In this document: one piece after another, positions 40,923 through 48,986 of the stretch
How positions within the stretch are numbered: the first letter of the stretch is position 1
Layout: each line of letters opens with the position of its first letter
Source: CADEDH01 sp047974625
Lineage (GTDB): Bacteria; Actinomycetota; Acidimicrobiia; Acidimicrobiales; SZUA-35
Direction: 5' to 3'
Assembly: GCA_047974625.1 (NCBI GenBank)
Contig: JBKECK010000077.1
Span: 1 to 64,000 of the forward strand
DNA length: 64,000 bases
The notes under the pieces: model-generated
Seen by the model: only the letters and a program-made list of their open reading frames with translations
Database searches by the model: none
Told to the model about the DNA's origin: nothing
Made by a program: the position numbers and the translations under genes

Positions 40923-43307
40923 TCACCGGGACGGGACGTCGGCGGGGACGGTCAGGGGCTCGCTGGTGACGGTGGCGGCGGCCACCGCGGCCGGGGAGTA
41001 GGCCATCGGCAGCAGCTCAGCGGCCAGCCAGGCGGGCCGCTGGTCCTTGTCGTGAGCGCCGCCGGGCACGCCGCTGACCCCGTGGGGGACCACCCATCCG
41101 GAGCGATCCCAGTCAGCGAGATCGAACACGTACCGGGCCACCGACGCCACGCTGGCGCCCGTCCCGGCGGCCGGGTTGACGGCAGCACACCGGACGGTGT
41201 CGCCATCGCCCGGGCAGGGGTCGGCGGGTGGGCTCCATTCGGCGGGGCCGATACCGGCGGCCGCCAACGGGTGGGCGTTGACCGTGGGGTGCAGGGGACC
41301 CCATGACCAGGTTGCCGGGTCCGGGCCGAACCGGTCGGCCAGGCGGGCGGCGACCTGGTCGACGATCGACCCCAGGGTGCCGGCAAGTATCGCGGGGTCG
41401 GGTGGCTCCGACCCCGGGGCCAAGACGAGCCCCCAGCGGCCACGGGCCAGCAGGGCGGTCGCGTCGTCGTGGAGCATCCGGCCCAAGCCGAGGCGGGAGG
41501 GCCAGCCGGCCACCCCGTCGGGTCGGAGCCCGAGCCGACGGGTGATCTCCTCGGCCCATTCCGCCCGAATCAGGCCGTAGACGGCGGCGGCCGCGCTCCC
41601 GGCGGTCAGGTCGCCGTCCCAGGCCGCCAGCAGGGCCAGGGCCCGCCGCCCGCCGTGGGTGGCCGGAGTGGCGGTGGCCAGGACGGGCAGCAGGGCCCGG
41701 GCCCGGACGGACACGGTGTCAGCGTGGATGTCCACCATGTCAGCCACCGTGGCCCGGTCGAGCGGATCGAGTCGTTCGACGAGGCGGTCGTGGCGGGGGG
41801 AGTCGGCGAAGTCGAGCGAGACATAGGGCCCACCCCCGGCCAGGAGGTTGTTGGCGGTCACGAGGTAGCCCCGCTCGGGGTCTCTCCAGCGGGGCAGGGC
41901 GTCGTAGGCCACCACGGTGGCCTGGTCGGCCCAGCCGTGCTGGGCGTCACCGGGCACCGGGCCCCAGCGGTTGGCCGCCGGTCGTTCCAGGATCCGACCC
42001 CGGATCCGTAGGGAGATGGCGCCGTCCACGTCCGCGGTCAGCAGGTTGTTGACCGGGACCACCCAGCTCCCCATGATGGCCTCGAAGCCGTCGACGTCGC
42101 CGGCCTCGAGCATCGGCCACAGGCAGTCGAAGGTGGTGTCGCCCCGGCGGCCCGGGTCTTGGGTGGCGGTCCAGGCCATGCTCAGCACCGGGGCGTCCCC
42201 GCCCGGGTCACCGAGGACGACGGGCCCCCGCTCCGTCCGGGCCCGGGTGACGGTCACGTCCGCTCCCCCGGCCACAACGACCGTCTCGGTGCCCACCACC
42301 GCCACGGGACCGTCCTCGACGAACAGGTCGGTGTCGTCGGCCATCCCGTGGGTGATGCACCAGGCCACCCGCTCGTTGTGGCCGAAGTGGGGCAGACCGG
42401 GAACCCCGGGGAAGCCGAGCCCAATGGCGTCGAACCGGTCGCAGCGGAGGTGTACCTGGTGGTAGGCGTTAGGGAACTCGATGCCCCGGTGCGGATCACC
42501 GGCCAGCAACGGCGCCCCCGAGGCGGTCCGGCCGGGGGCCACGGCCCACGAGTTGGATCCGCCCTCGGCATCCCCGGCGGACGGACCGTCGCCGTCGGCC
42601 CCCGTCCCCGCCCCAGCCACCGACCGGTTGAGGGCGTCGAGCCAGGTCGTGACCCCGGCCAGGGTGGCCACGCCCACGGCGGCACCGTCGGCCCCGGTCA
42701 GGGCCGACCCGGCGGCACCGTCGGCCCCGGTCAGGGCCGACCCGGCGGCACCGTCCCCGAGGGCACCGGGCGGGATCATCGGGGTGGCCCACCGGTCGCC
42801 GGGCGGGGTCACGGTGGCCACCGCCACCTCGGCTCCGGCGGTGTCGGCCACCAGGGCCCGGTAGAGCTTGCGGGTAAGGGAGCCCATGAACAGGTGCCGC
42901 ACGTGGTAGACGAGCAGGCAGTGCCAGGGGGCCCACGGTTCCGGCGGTTCGGGGTGACGGGCCACGTCAGCGGGCAGGCGGTCGGCGTGCTCGCCCAACC
43001 AGGCGTTGACCCCAGCCGCGTATGCCTCGGTCATCCGCCGGGTGGCCGGGGCCAGCGTCGACCATTGGGCCTCGGCCGACCGGGCCAGCCCGAAGCGCCG
43101 GAAGAACACGTCCTCGGCCACGGCCGCGGCCCCCACCACCTCGGCCCAGCGGCCCTGACCGCGGCGCCGGTCCCACTCCATCTGCCAGAGGCGGTCACCG
43201 GCCGCCACCCACCCCTGACCCCAGAACACCGCCAGCGGATCAGGGGCCTCGAGGTGGCTGATCCCCCACCGGTCGACGTGTCGGGTCAGGCTCCTCGGCT
43301 CGGTCAC
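40923..43307 (-). CDS. Penicillin acylase (Ntn hydrolase) family protein
   Basis: A 794-residue pro-enzyme of the penicillin/acyl-homoserine-lactone acylase family. The alpha part contains 'WGQGWVAAGDRLWQMEWDRRRGQGRWAEVVG'. Autocleavage is expected before Ser251 in G-G-S-N-S-W, the N-terminal nucleophile of the beta chain. The beta chain contains 'GDPHRGIEFPNAYHQVHLRC' and 'LTADVDGAISLRIRGR'. There is no clear signal peptide, so it may stay in the cytoplasm, unusual for periplasmic relatives. Such enzymes hydrolyse amide bonds of beta-lactams, acyl-homoserine lactones or cyclic lipopeptides. A 33-bp repeat enlarges the linker before the cleavage site. The GTG at 43307 follows TAGGCT by 6 nt. 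Confidence 0.87.
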   Translation of the reverse strand: MTEPRSLTRHVDRWGISHLEAPDPLAVFWGQGWVAAGDRLWQMEWDRRRGQGRWAEVVGAAAVAEDVFFRRFGLARSAEAQWSTLAPATRRMTEAYAAGVNAWLGEHADRLPADVARHPEPPEPWAPWHCLLVYHVRHLFMGSLTRKLYRALVADTAGAEVAVATVTPPGDRWATPMIPPGALGDGAAGSALTGADGAAGSALTGADGAAVGVATLAGVTTWLDALNRSVAGAGTGADGDGPSAGDAEGGSNSWAVAPGRTASGAPLLAGDPHRGIEFPNAYHQVHLRCDRFDAIGLGFPGVPGLPHFGHNERVAWCITHGMADDTDLFVEDGPVAVVGTETVVVAGGADVTVTRARTERGPVVLGDPGGDAPVLSMAWTATQDPGRRGDTTFDCLWPMLEAGDVDGFEAIMGSWVVPVNNLLTADVDGAISLRIRGRILERPAANRWGPVPGDAQHGWADQATVVAYDALPRWRDPERGYLVTANNLLAGGGPYVSLDFADSPRHDRLVERLDPLDRATVADMVDIHADTVSVRARALLPVLATATPATHGGRRALALLAAWDGDLTAGSAAAAVYGLIRAEWAEEITRRLGLRPDGVAGWPSRLGLGRMLHDDATALLARGRWGLVLAPGSEPPDPAILAGTLGSIVDQVAARLADRFGPDPATWSWGPLHPTVNAHPLAAAGIGPAEWSPPADPCPGDGDTVRCAAVNPAAGTGASVASVARYVFDLADWDRSGWVVPHGVSGVPGGAHDKDQRPAWLAAELLPMAYSPAAVAAATVTSEPLTVPADVPSR
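42690..42755 (-). repeat. 33-bp tandem repeat in the acylase linker (DGAAGSALTGA)
   Basis: Two full 33-bp copies and the start of a third encode residues ~185-210, within the linker peptide that precedes the autocatalytic cleavage site. Copies are identical or nearly so at DNA level. Confidence 0.88.
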
Positions 43308-43313
43308 GCCCGG

Positions 43314-43319
43314 AGCCTA
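43314..43319 (-). promoter_or_regulatory. -10 box TAGGCT, leaderless promoter of the acylase gene
   Basis: TAGGCT on the minus strand is 6 nt before the GTG at 43307, with no ribosome binding site. It faces away from the TACGAT box of the diadenylate cyclase gene 50 bp to the right. Confidence 0.5.
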
Positions 43320-43368
43320 CCGAACCCGGCCCCGGCGGTCCCGTCCCTGGCCACGCCGGCCGGGCCGG

Positions 43369-43374
43369 TACGAT
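43369..43374 (+). promoter_or_regulatory. -10 box TACGAT, leaderless promoter of the diadenylate cyclase gene
   Basis: TACGAT is 9 nt before the GTG at 43384, with no Shine-Dalgarno sequence. Confidence 0.5.
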
Positions 43375-43383
43375 CCTGGACCG

Positions 43384-44361
43384 GTGAACACGATCAAGGA
43401 CCTTCACGGGCGACGGCCGGACGCCACCGGTCAGATCCGCCGCCTGCGCGACGAGATCGATGAGATCGATCCCCTCCTGTTGGCCTCGTTGACCGACGCC
43501 GACGCTCTGCTCGACGAACTGGCCTACGCCGTCCGCCCCCCTGTGCACGAACGGCGGGTCCCCAGCTACGGCAGTATCGTCCGACCGCGGAAGGGCTCGG
43601 CGGCGTGGGCCGACGAGACCCGGATCGGTGCGGCCCACCGTCGGGTAGAGTCCCTCCCCGACAACGCCGTCCGGCGGTTCGCCGACGGGATCACCAGCTT
43701 CACGGTGCACGGGCCCGACGGTGTCAACGACCTGGTGGTGTTCGACCGGAGCGTCGGCTCCGAGCGCGACATCACCATCGTGGCCGAGGCCTCGGGGGCA
43801 ACCGTGGTCCAACGCCACCCGTCGGGGGTGGTCAGGGCGGCCGGGTCGTTCGGGGTACTCCGCCTCCTCGGCTACGATTGGCACCTCGAGCCGCCGGTCA
43901 GCCGCTGGCTCGACGTCTCCGCGTGCGGCGAGGATCCGCCCGCCCGCGAGGTGATGGATGAGCTGCTCCGGTTCGCCGTTCACGACGTCGCCTCCCGCAA
44001 CGTGGGCGCCACGTTCGTGGTGTCCCCCAACGGGCGCCTCCGGCCGGGTACCGACCGGCGCTGGCGCACGGTACCCGAGTTCCAGATCACCCGGCCGTCG
44101 GATCTCGCCCCGCTGTACCACATCCTCGGCCAGATGGACGGGGCGGCCGTGTTCGACCGGCACGGCACCCTGCGCGAGCTCGGCGCCCGGCTGGTGCCCT
44201 CGGTGGAGGCGGAGCTGGCCGTCGGCCCCTACCGGGGCACCCGCCACACCTCCGCCCTCCGCTACAGCTACGACGACCCCGGGGCGATCCTGATCGTGGT
44301 CAGCGAGGACGGCCCCGTTTCGGTGCTGCGCGGCGGACGACGCCTCGGTCATTCGAGCTAA
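43384..44361 (+). CDS. Diadenylate cyclase (DAC/DisA_N domain) with N-terminal sensor-like domain
   Basis: A 325-residue soluble protein. The C-terminal ~120 residues carry the diadenylate cyclase signatures: D252-G-A in 'MDGAAVFDRHGTLRELGARLVP', then G285-T-R-H-T and 'AILIVVSEDGPVSVLRGGR'. The usual R-H-R is R-H-T here. DAC domains condense two ATP to c-di-AMP, which controls K+ and osmolyte transport and wall homeostasis. The ~230 N-terminal residues resemble a ligand-sensing region linked to bacterial DAC domains (DACNV-type), not the helix-hairpin and DNA-binding parts of DisA. There are no membrane helices. It may thus be a stimulus-controlled second c-di-AMP synthase. Start GTG 43384, leaderless. 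Confidence 0.8.
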   Translation: MNTIKDLHGRRPDATGQIRRLRDEIDEIDPLLLASLTDADALLDELAYAVRPPVHERRVPSYGSIVRPRKGSAAWADETRIGAAHRRVESLPDNAVRRFADGITSFTVHGPDGVNDLVVFDRSVGSERDITIVAEASGATVVQRHPSGVVRAAGSFGVLRLLGYDWHLEPPVSRWLDVSACGEDPPAREVMDELLRFAVHDVASRNVGATFVVSPNGRLRPGTDRRWRTVPEFQITRPSDLAPLYHILGQMDGAAVFDRHGTLRELGARLVPSVEAELAVGPYRGTRHTSALRYSYDDPGAILIVVSEDGPVSVLRGGRRLGHSS

Positions 44362-44371
44362 GGGACACACC

Positions 44372-44418
44372 CCCCCGAGCGATGAGGCCTCGGCCGAAGA
44401 GCCGAACAACACAGGGGG
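44372..44418. repeat. Intergenic direct repeat, copy A
   Basis: Begins CCCCCGAGCGATGAGGCC and is repeated at 44448 with one single-base indel. Both copies contain two 8-bp palindromes (GAGGCCTC, TCGGCCGA) and can fold. They lie between the diadenylate cyclase gene and the acyl-CoA ligase gene and may act as terminators or be a dispersed repeat element. Confidence 0.85.
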
Positions 44419-44447
44419 CCAACCACAACGCACCGGCCGGCACAACA

Positions 44448-44493
44448 CCCCCGAGCGATGAGGCCTCGGCCGAAGAGCCGACAACACAGGGGC
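44448..44493. repeat. Intergenic direct repeat, copy B
   Basis: Second copy of the 44372-44418 repeat, 76 bp downstream, ending ACAACACAGGGG. Confidence 0.85.
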
Positions 44494-44531
44494 CGCCGTG
44501 GACCGGACCGGCCTCAACCCCTAGCATGGCA

Positions 44532-44547
44532 TGTGACCTGAGTCACT
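44532..44547 (+). promoter_or_regulatory. CRP/GlxR-like operator near the acyl-CoA ligase promoter
   Basis: TGTGA-CCTGAG-TCACT matches TGTGA-N6-TCACA at 9 of 10 positions and contains the perfect inverted repeat GTGAC-CTGA-GTCAC, the same half-sites as at 506-521. A TAGCAT -10-like box lies at 44522-44527, so the site would cover the transcription start and could repress. Confidence 0.4.
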
Positions 44548-44590
44548 CTCCTTGCCTGCAGGGTGGCCCGAGCCGTCCTGGGGGACCGAA

Positions 44591-46168
44591 ATGACCGAGA
44601 TCCGATCCATCGCCGACATGATCCGCCACCACGCGGCGGAACGGGGCGGGAAAACAGCCCTGGTGTTCGAGGACCGGAGCTGGACCTACCAACAGCTCCA
44701 CGACGAATCAAGCCAGGTGGCCCAGGCCCTGATGGCCGCCGGGGTCGGGCCCCAGGACCGGGTGGCCTTCCTGGGCCGGAACGCCCCCGAGTACTTCACC
44801 TTCCTCGGCGGGGCCGGCAAGGTCAATGCGGTGACCGTGGCCGTCAACTGGCGTTTGGCTCCGCCCGAGATGGAGTACATCCTGAACAACGCCGAGGTCG
44901 GGGTCCTGCTCGTCGGCGAGGACTTCATCGACCATGTGGCCAAGATGGACCTGGCCACGGTGTCGACCATGGTGGTCATGGGCGAACCCGGTGAGGGCCA
45001 GGTCTCCTACCCGGATTGGATCGGCGGCCAACCGGCCGAGGACTCGGCCGTCGAGGTGCCGTGGGAAGCCCCCTGCTACCAGCTCTACACCTCAGGGACC
45101 ACCGGCCTGCCCAAGGGGGTGGAGCTCACCAACCGCAATTTCTTCGAGATGCTGCCGACCGCCAGCCGTGAGTGGGGCTTCGATACCGACAGCGTGAACC
45201 TCGTCGCCATGCCCCTGTTCCACATCGCCGGCAGCGGCTGGGGCGTGGTGGGCCTCTACAACGGGGGCACCAACATCCTGCTGGGTGATGTGGACCCGGG
45301 CCGGATCCTGGAACTGATCCCGAGCGCCGGGGTGACCAACATGCTCCTGGTGCCCGCAGTGCTCCAGTTCCTCACCGCCACGCCGGGCTATGCCGAGACC
45401 GACTACTCGACCCTGCGGAGCGTGGTCTACGGGGCGTCTCCCATCACCGAGTCCGTGCTGGTCACCTCCATGCAGACCATGGGTTGCGACTTCGTCCAAG
45501 CCTACGGCTTGACCGAGACCACCGGCGGGATCACCATCCTGCGGGCCGCCGACCACGACCCCGGCGGTCCCCGGGCCCACCTGTTACGCTCGGCGGGCGA
45601 ACCGTGGGGCGACGTCGAGTTGCGCATCGTCGACACCGCGTCCGGCACCGACGCCGCCGACGGTGAGGTGGGCGAGGTGTGGTGCCGGACCGTGCAGAAC
45701 ATGGCCGGTTACTGGGCGAATCCGGAGGCCACCGCCGACGCCTTCCCTGAAGGACGGGACGAGGACGGTCGGGGCTGGTTCCGCACCGGTGACGCCGGCT
45801 ACCTTCGCGACGGCCACCTGTTCATCCACGACCGGGTCAAGGACATGATCGTCTCGGGCGCGGAGAACATCTACCCCGCGGAGATCGAGAACGTTCTGAT
45901 GAAGCACCCGTCGATCGCCGACGCGGCCGTGATCGGCGTCCCGGACGACACGTGGGGGGAGTCGGTGAAGGCCATCATCACCCCGGCGGCGGGCGCCGAT
46001 CCGACCCCGGAGGAGATCATCGCCTACTGCCAGGAGAACCTGGCCCGCTACAAGTGTCCCCGCACCGTTGACCGGATGGACGTGATCCCCCGGAACCCGT
46101 CGGGCAAGATCCTGAAGACCGAGCTCCGGGCCCCCTACTGGGCCGGTCGTGACCGCCACGTCAACTGA
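44591..46168 (+). CDS. Acyl-CoA synthetase (AMP-binding)
   Basis: A 525-residue adenylate-forming ligase. Motifs are the P-loop 'YTSGTTGLPKG', 'YGLTETTGG', 'GWFRTGDAGYLRDGHLFIHDRVKDMIVSGAENIYPAEIENVL', and the C-terminal catalytic Lys in 'NPSGKILK'. It activates a carboxylic acid with ATP and transfers it to CoA; chain length or aromatic preference is not evident. GGGGGA precedes the ATG at 44591. The phosphotransferase-DUF6285 gene follows 156 bp later, a combination often seen with acyl-CoA metabolism in actinobacteria. Confidence 0.9.
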   Translation: MTEIRSIADMIRHHAAERGGKTALVFEDRSWTYQQLHDESSQVAQALMAAGVGPQDRVAFLGRNAPEYFTFLGGAGKVNAVTVAVNWRLAPPEMEYILNNAEVGVLLVGEDFIDHVAKMDLATVSTMVVMGEPGEGQVSYPDWIGGQPAEDSAVEVPWEAPCYQLYTSGTTGLPKGVELTNRNFFEMLPTASREWGFDTDSVNLVAMPLFHIAGSGWGVVGLYNGGTNILLGDVDPGRILELIPSAGVTNMLLVPAVLQFLTATPGYAETDYSTLRSVVYGASPITESVLVTSMQTMGCDFVQAYGLTETTGGITILRAADHDPGGPRAHLLRSAGEPWGDVELRIVDTASGTDAADGEVGEVWCRTVQNMAGYWANPEATADAFPEGRDEDGRGWFRTGDAGYLRDGHLFIHDRVKDMIVSGAENIYPAEIENVLMKHPSIADAAVIGVPDDTWGESVKAIITPAAGADPTPEEIIAYCQENLARYKCPRTVDRMDVIPRNPSGKILKTELRAPYWAGRDRHVN

Positions 46169-46324
46169 TCCGGGCCGCCGGCCCGGCAACGTACCGGCGC
46201 CGCCCGGTCGACCGCGGACGGCCGGACGCGCGAGCCTAAGGCCGGGCCCGGCCTGACCGAAGGTCGGCCCCGGGACCGGGTCACCCACCCGGCCCCGGCA
46301 CTGTCCCCGGACCAGAACTGGATC

Positions 46325-47830
46325 ATGACCGACACCGACGCTCGACCGGACGCTGACCCCACTCCCCCCGCCGACGACCCCGCCACCCTCCACCAGCGGC
46401 TCGAAACGATGCTGCAGCGACGCGCCGGCGCCGAGCGCCTGGTCAGTTTCGAGCGGTTGTCGGGCGGGGCCAGCCAGGAGACCTACCGTCTCATCGCCGT
46501 CATCGACGGGATGGAGACCCCCCTCGCCCTCCGACGGGCCCCCGGCGGGGAGACCGGCGCGGTGGAGGGCCGGCCGGGCCTCGCCGTGGAGGCCCAGCTG
46601 ATGATCGTGGCTGGTGAGGCCGGGGTGCCCGAACCGACCGTGTACGCGGTATTGGAACCCGACGACGACCTCGGCGACGGGTTCGTCATGGAGTGGCTGG
46701 ACGGCGAGACGCTGGGAGCCCGAATCAACCGGTCGCCCGCCCTCGACGCCGTCCGGCCCGGCCTGGCTCAGGAGTGCGGCCGGATCCTGGCCACCATCCA
46801 CGGCATCGACCCGAAGGCCACCGGCCTGGCCGACCGGCTCGAGGTCAAGACCCCCGGGGCCTTCCTCGAGGAGATGGTGGAGCGGTACCAGCTGCTCGGC
46901 TCACCCCAGCCGATGATCGACTTCACCGCCCACTGGTTGGCCGACAACCTGCCCGAGGACCAGGAACCGAAGCTGGTCCACAACGACTTCCGCAACGGCA
47001 ACGTCATGGTCGGTCCCGACGGGGTGATGGCGGTGCTCGACTGGGAGGTGGCCCACCTCGGCGATCCGATGCGGGACCTGGGCTGGATCTGCACCAACTC
47101 CTGGCGGTTCGGTCAACGGGACAAGCCGGTCGGCGGCTTCGGCGACTACGCCGACCTGTTCGCCGGCTATGAGGAGGTCTCGGGCCGACCCGTCGACCCC
47201 GACCACGTCCGGTTCTGGGAGGTGTTCGGATCGTTCTGGTGGGCCATCGGCTGCCTGTCGATGGCGGAACGCTGGCGGACCGGCCCCGACGCCACCGTCG
47301 AACGGCCCGGCATCGCCCGGCGGAGCTCGGAGTGCCAGGTGGACTGCGTCAACCTGCTGATCCCGGGCCCGGTGGAGGTGGTGACCGCGGGGAACGATCC
47401 GACCGCCTCGTCGTCCACCGACATGCCCACCACCCTGGAGCTCCTGGTGAGCGTGCGCGACTTCCTCCGCACCGACGTCATGCCCGCCATCGAGGGCCGG
47501 ACCGGCTTCATGGCCAGGGTGGCGTCGAACTCGCTCGACATCGTCCGCCGGGAACTAGAGCTCGGCCCGCCCCACCGCCGCGGTGAACTGGCCCGGCTCC
47601 GCAGCCTGCTCGGAGCAGGCGGGGGTGACGGCCCAGAGGCAGGCGGTGACGACGCCCCGGCTGTCCTGGTCGAACTGCGGCGACGGCTGATCGCGGCCAT
47701 GGCCGACGGCACGATTGCTCTGGACGACCCGGCGCTCCACCATCACCTGCGCACCACCGTGGTCAACCAGGTGGGCATCGACCAGCCCGTGTACTCCGGC
47801 TACCGGGCCGCGGTCGACCAGACGGTCTGA
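46325..47830 (+). CDS. APH-type phosphotransferase fused to DUF6285
   Basis: A 501-residue two-part protein. The N-terminal ~345 residues are an aminoglycoside-phosphotransferase-fold kinase with 'LVHNDFRNGNVMV' (catalytic loop H-N-D-F-R-x-G-N) and 'VLDWEVAHLGDPMRDLGW' (metal-binding Asp), close to the group that occurs with acyl-CoA dehydrogenases (ACAD10/11-like hydroxyacyl-CoA metabolism). The C-terminal ~130 residues ('TLELLVSVRDFLRTDVMPAIEGRTGFMARVASNSLDIVRREL') match DUF6285, which normally follows this kinase. It probably phosphorylates a hydroxyacyl substrate rather than an antibiotic. ATG at 46325; no clear ribosome binding site. Confidence 0.82.
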   Translation: MTDTDARPDADPTPPADDPATLHQRLETMLQRRAGAERLVSFERLSGGASQETYRLIAVIDGMETPLALRRAPGGETGAVEGRPGLAVEAQLMIVAGEAGVPEPTVYAVLEPDDDLGDGFVMEWLDGETLGARINRSPALDAVRPGLAQECGRILATIHGIDPKATGLADRLEVKTPGAFLEEMVERYQLLGSPQPMIDFTAHWLADNLPEDQEPKLVHNDFRNGNVMVGPDGVMAVLDWEVAHLGDPMRDLGWICTNSWRFGQRDKPVGGFGDYADLFAGYEEVSGRPVDPDHVRFWEVFGSFWWAIGCLSMAERWRTGPDATVERPGIARRSSECQVDCVNLLIPGPVEVVTAGNDPTASSSTDMPTTLELLVSVRDFLRTDVMPAIEGRTGFMARVASNSLDIVRRELELGPPHRRGELARLRSLLGAGGGDGPEAGGDDAPAVLVELRRRLIAAMADGTIALDDPALHHHLRTTVVNQVGIDQPVYSGYRAAVDQTV

Positions 47831-47846
47831 CCCCACGGGGCCCGGG

Positions 47847-48836
47847 TCACGGCAGGCGCCGGGCCCGGGCCGGGTCGAGACGGGCCCGGACCGCTCCCAC
47901 CTCGAGACCGGCCGCGTTGCGGACGGGTACAGGCCCACCAGGCCCGGGCAGGACCCCGAGGTGGACCAGGAGGGCGCTGGTGGCCGCCTCCACCGCCCGC
48001 ATCGCCCCGTCCTCGGCCTTGAGGGCGAAACCGACCCCCGATCCCGGGACGGCGCCCATCATCACCCCCTCGGCACCGCTCTTGACCAACACCGGCCGCT
48101 GGGCCGTGGCCTGGGCGACCGCCTCGTAGCGGCCGGTCCCGCTCACCCAGTAGCCGAGCCGGGCCGCGTCCACGATCCGGGGGGCGGCGGCGGCCAACTC
48201 GTCCGGCAGGCCCGACGGTTCGACCAGGCGGGCCATCCCCCGGGCCAGGGCCCGCAGGGGCAGGGTGTGGACGGGGAAGCCGCAACCGTCGACGGCCGGG
48301 GGGTCGGTGAGGGGCACCCCGGTCACCGAGGCCAGGGCGGCCGTGATCCGCCGCTGGGCCGGATGGTCGGGCGAGAGGTATCCGGCCACCGGTTCGCCCC
48401 GGCTGCGGGCGGTGGCCAGCACGCCGGTGTGTTTACCCGAGCAGCAGTGGAGCAGCGGCTCGTCGGGGCATCCGGCCCGGATCCAGCTCCGGGCCACCGC
48501 CTCGCCGAGCGGAGCCGCGCTGCCGCACCGGAGGTCCGCGGGTGAACAACCGATCCGGCCCAGCACCGAACGCACCGTGGCCACCTGGTCCGGCTCGCCG
48601 CTGTGACTGGCGCAGGCCAAGGCCACTTCCTCCACCGACAGCCGGGCATCGTCGGCGGCCCCGGTGGCCACCAGGGGCAGGGCTTGGAGGGCCTTGACGG
48701 CCGAGCGGGCCATGGTGGGACGGTCACCGTCGCCCCAGGCCCGCCCCGAACCGCCGGCCTCGACGATCACGACATGGACCCGGTGCCGGCTTTCCGTCCG
48801 GCCGCCCCGGGTCACCTCCACCGTGCACGCATCCAT
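47847..48836 (-). CDS. Asparaginase II family protein
   Basis: A 329-residue protein of the asparaginase II (AnsA-unrelated, thermolabile L-asparaginase/serine-hydrolase-like) family. Conserved blocks are 'VEVTRGGRTESRHRVHVVIV', 'CASHSGEPDQVATVRSVL', 'CSGKHTGVL', 'VDGCGFPVHTLPLRALARGMARL' and 'KSGAEGVMMGAVPGSGVGFALKAEDG'. The Ser and Lys in S-G-K-H are likely catalytic. It should hydrolyse L-asparagine to aspartate and ammonia in the cytoplasm, though some members have other amidase roles. The ATG at 48836 lies 7 nt after a TACTGT box and has no ribosome binding site. Divergent from the transglutaminase gene. Confidence 0.85.
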   Translation of the reverse strand: MDACTVEVTRGGRTESRHRVHVVIVEAGGSGRAWGDGDRPTMARSAVKALQALPLVATGAADDARLSVEEVALACASHSGEPDQVATVRSVLGRIGCSPADLRCGSAAPLGEAVARSWIRAGCPDEPLLHCCSGKHTGVLATARSRGEPVAGYLSPDHPAQRRITAALASVTGVPLTDPPAVDGCGFPVHTLPLRALARGMARLVEPSGLPDELAAAAPRIVDAARLGYWVSGTGRYEAVAQATAQRPVLVKSGAEGVMMGAVPGSGVGFALKAEDGAMRAVEAATSALLVHLGVLPGPGGPVPVRNAAGLEVGAVRARLDPARARRLP

Positions 48837-48843
48837 CAACCCG

Positions 48844-48849
48844 ACAGTA
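48844..48849 (-). promoter_or_regulatory. -10 box TACTGT, leaderless promoter of the asparaginase gene
   Basis: TACTGT on the minus strand lies 7 nt before the ATG at 48836, and the interval lacks a Shine-Dalgarno sequence. Confidence 0.5.
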
Positions 48850-48938
48850 CGCAGTGACAACTGCACCGATCCACCGGTCTTCGGACCCAACTATCATCGT
48901 TCGATGGCGCCTTCGGGTAATGACCTGGTCAAGAAAAC

Positions 48939-48964
48939 GCCGTGTGAACAACTGCTCACACGGC
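48939..48964 (+). promoter_or_regulatory. 9-bp perfect dyad just upstream of the transglutaminase start
   Basis: GCCGTGTGA and TCACACGGC are perfect inverted repeats around an 8-nt spacer, ending 22 bp before the start codon at 48987. A TATCAT box at 48892-48897 suggests the dyad lies in the transcribed leader, where it would form a hairpin just before the ribosome binding site. As DNA it could be an operator. Confidence 0.5.
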
Positions 48965-48986
48965 AACGGACGGCGGGGTGGTGCGC

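Noticed and set aside
46325..47830. Antibiotic resistance kinase
   Set aside because: The APH fold is shared, but the DUF6285 tail and the adjacent acyl-CoA ligase point to acyl-CoA metabolism.
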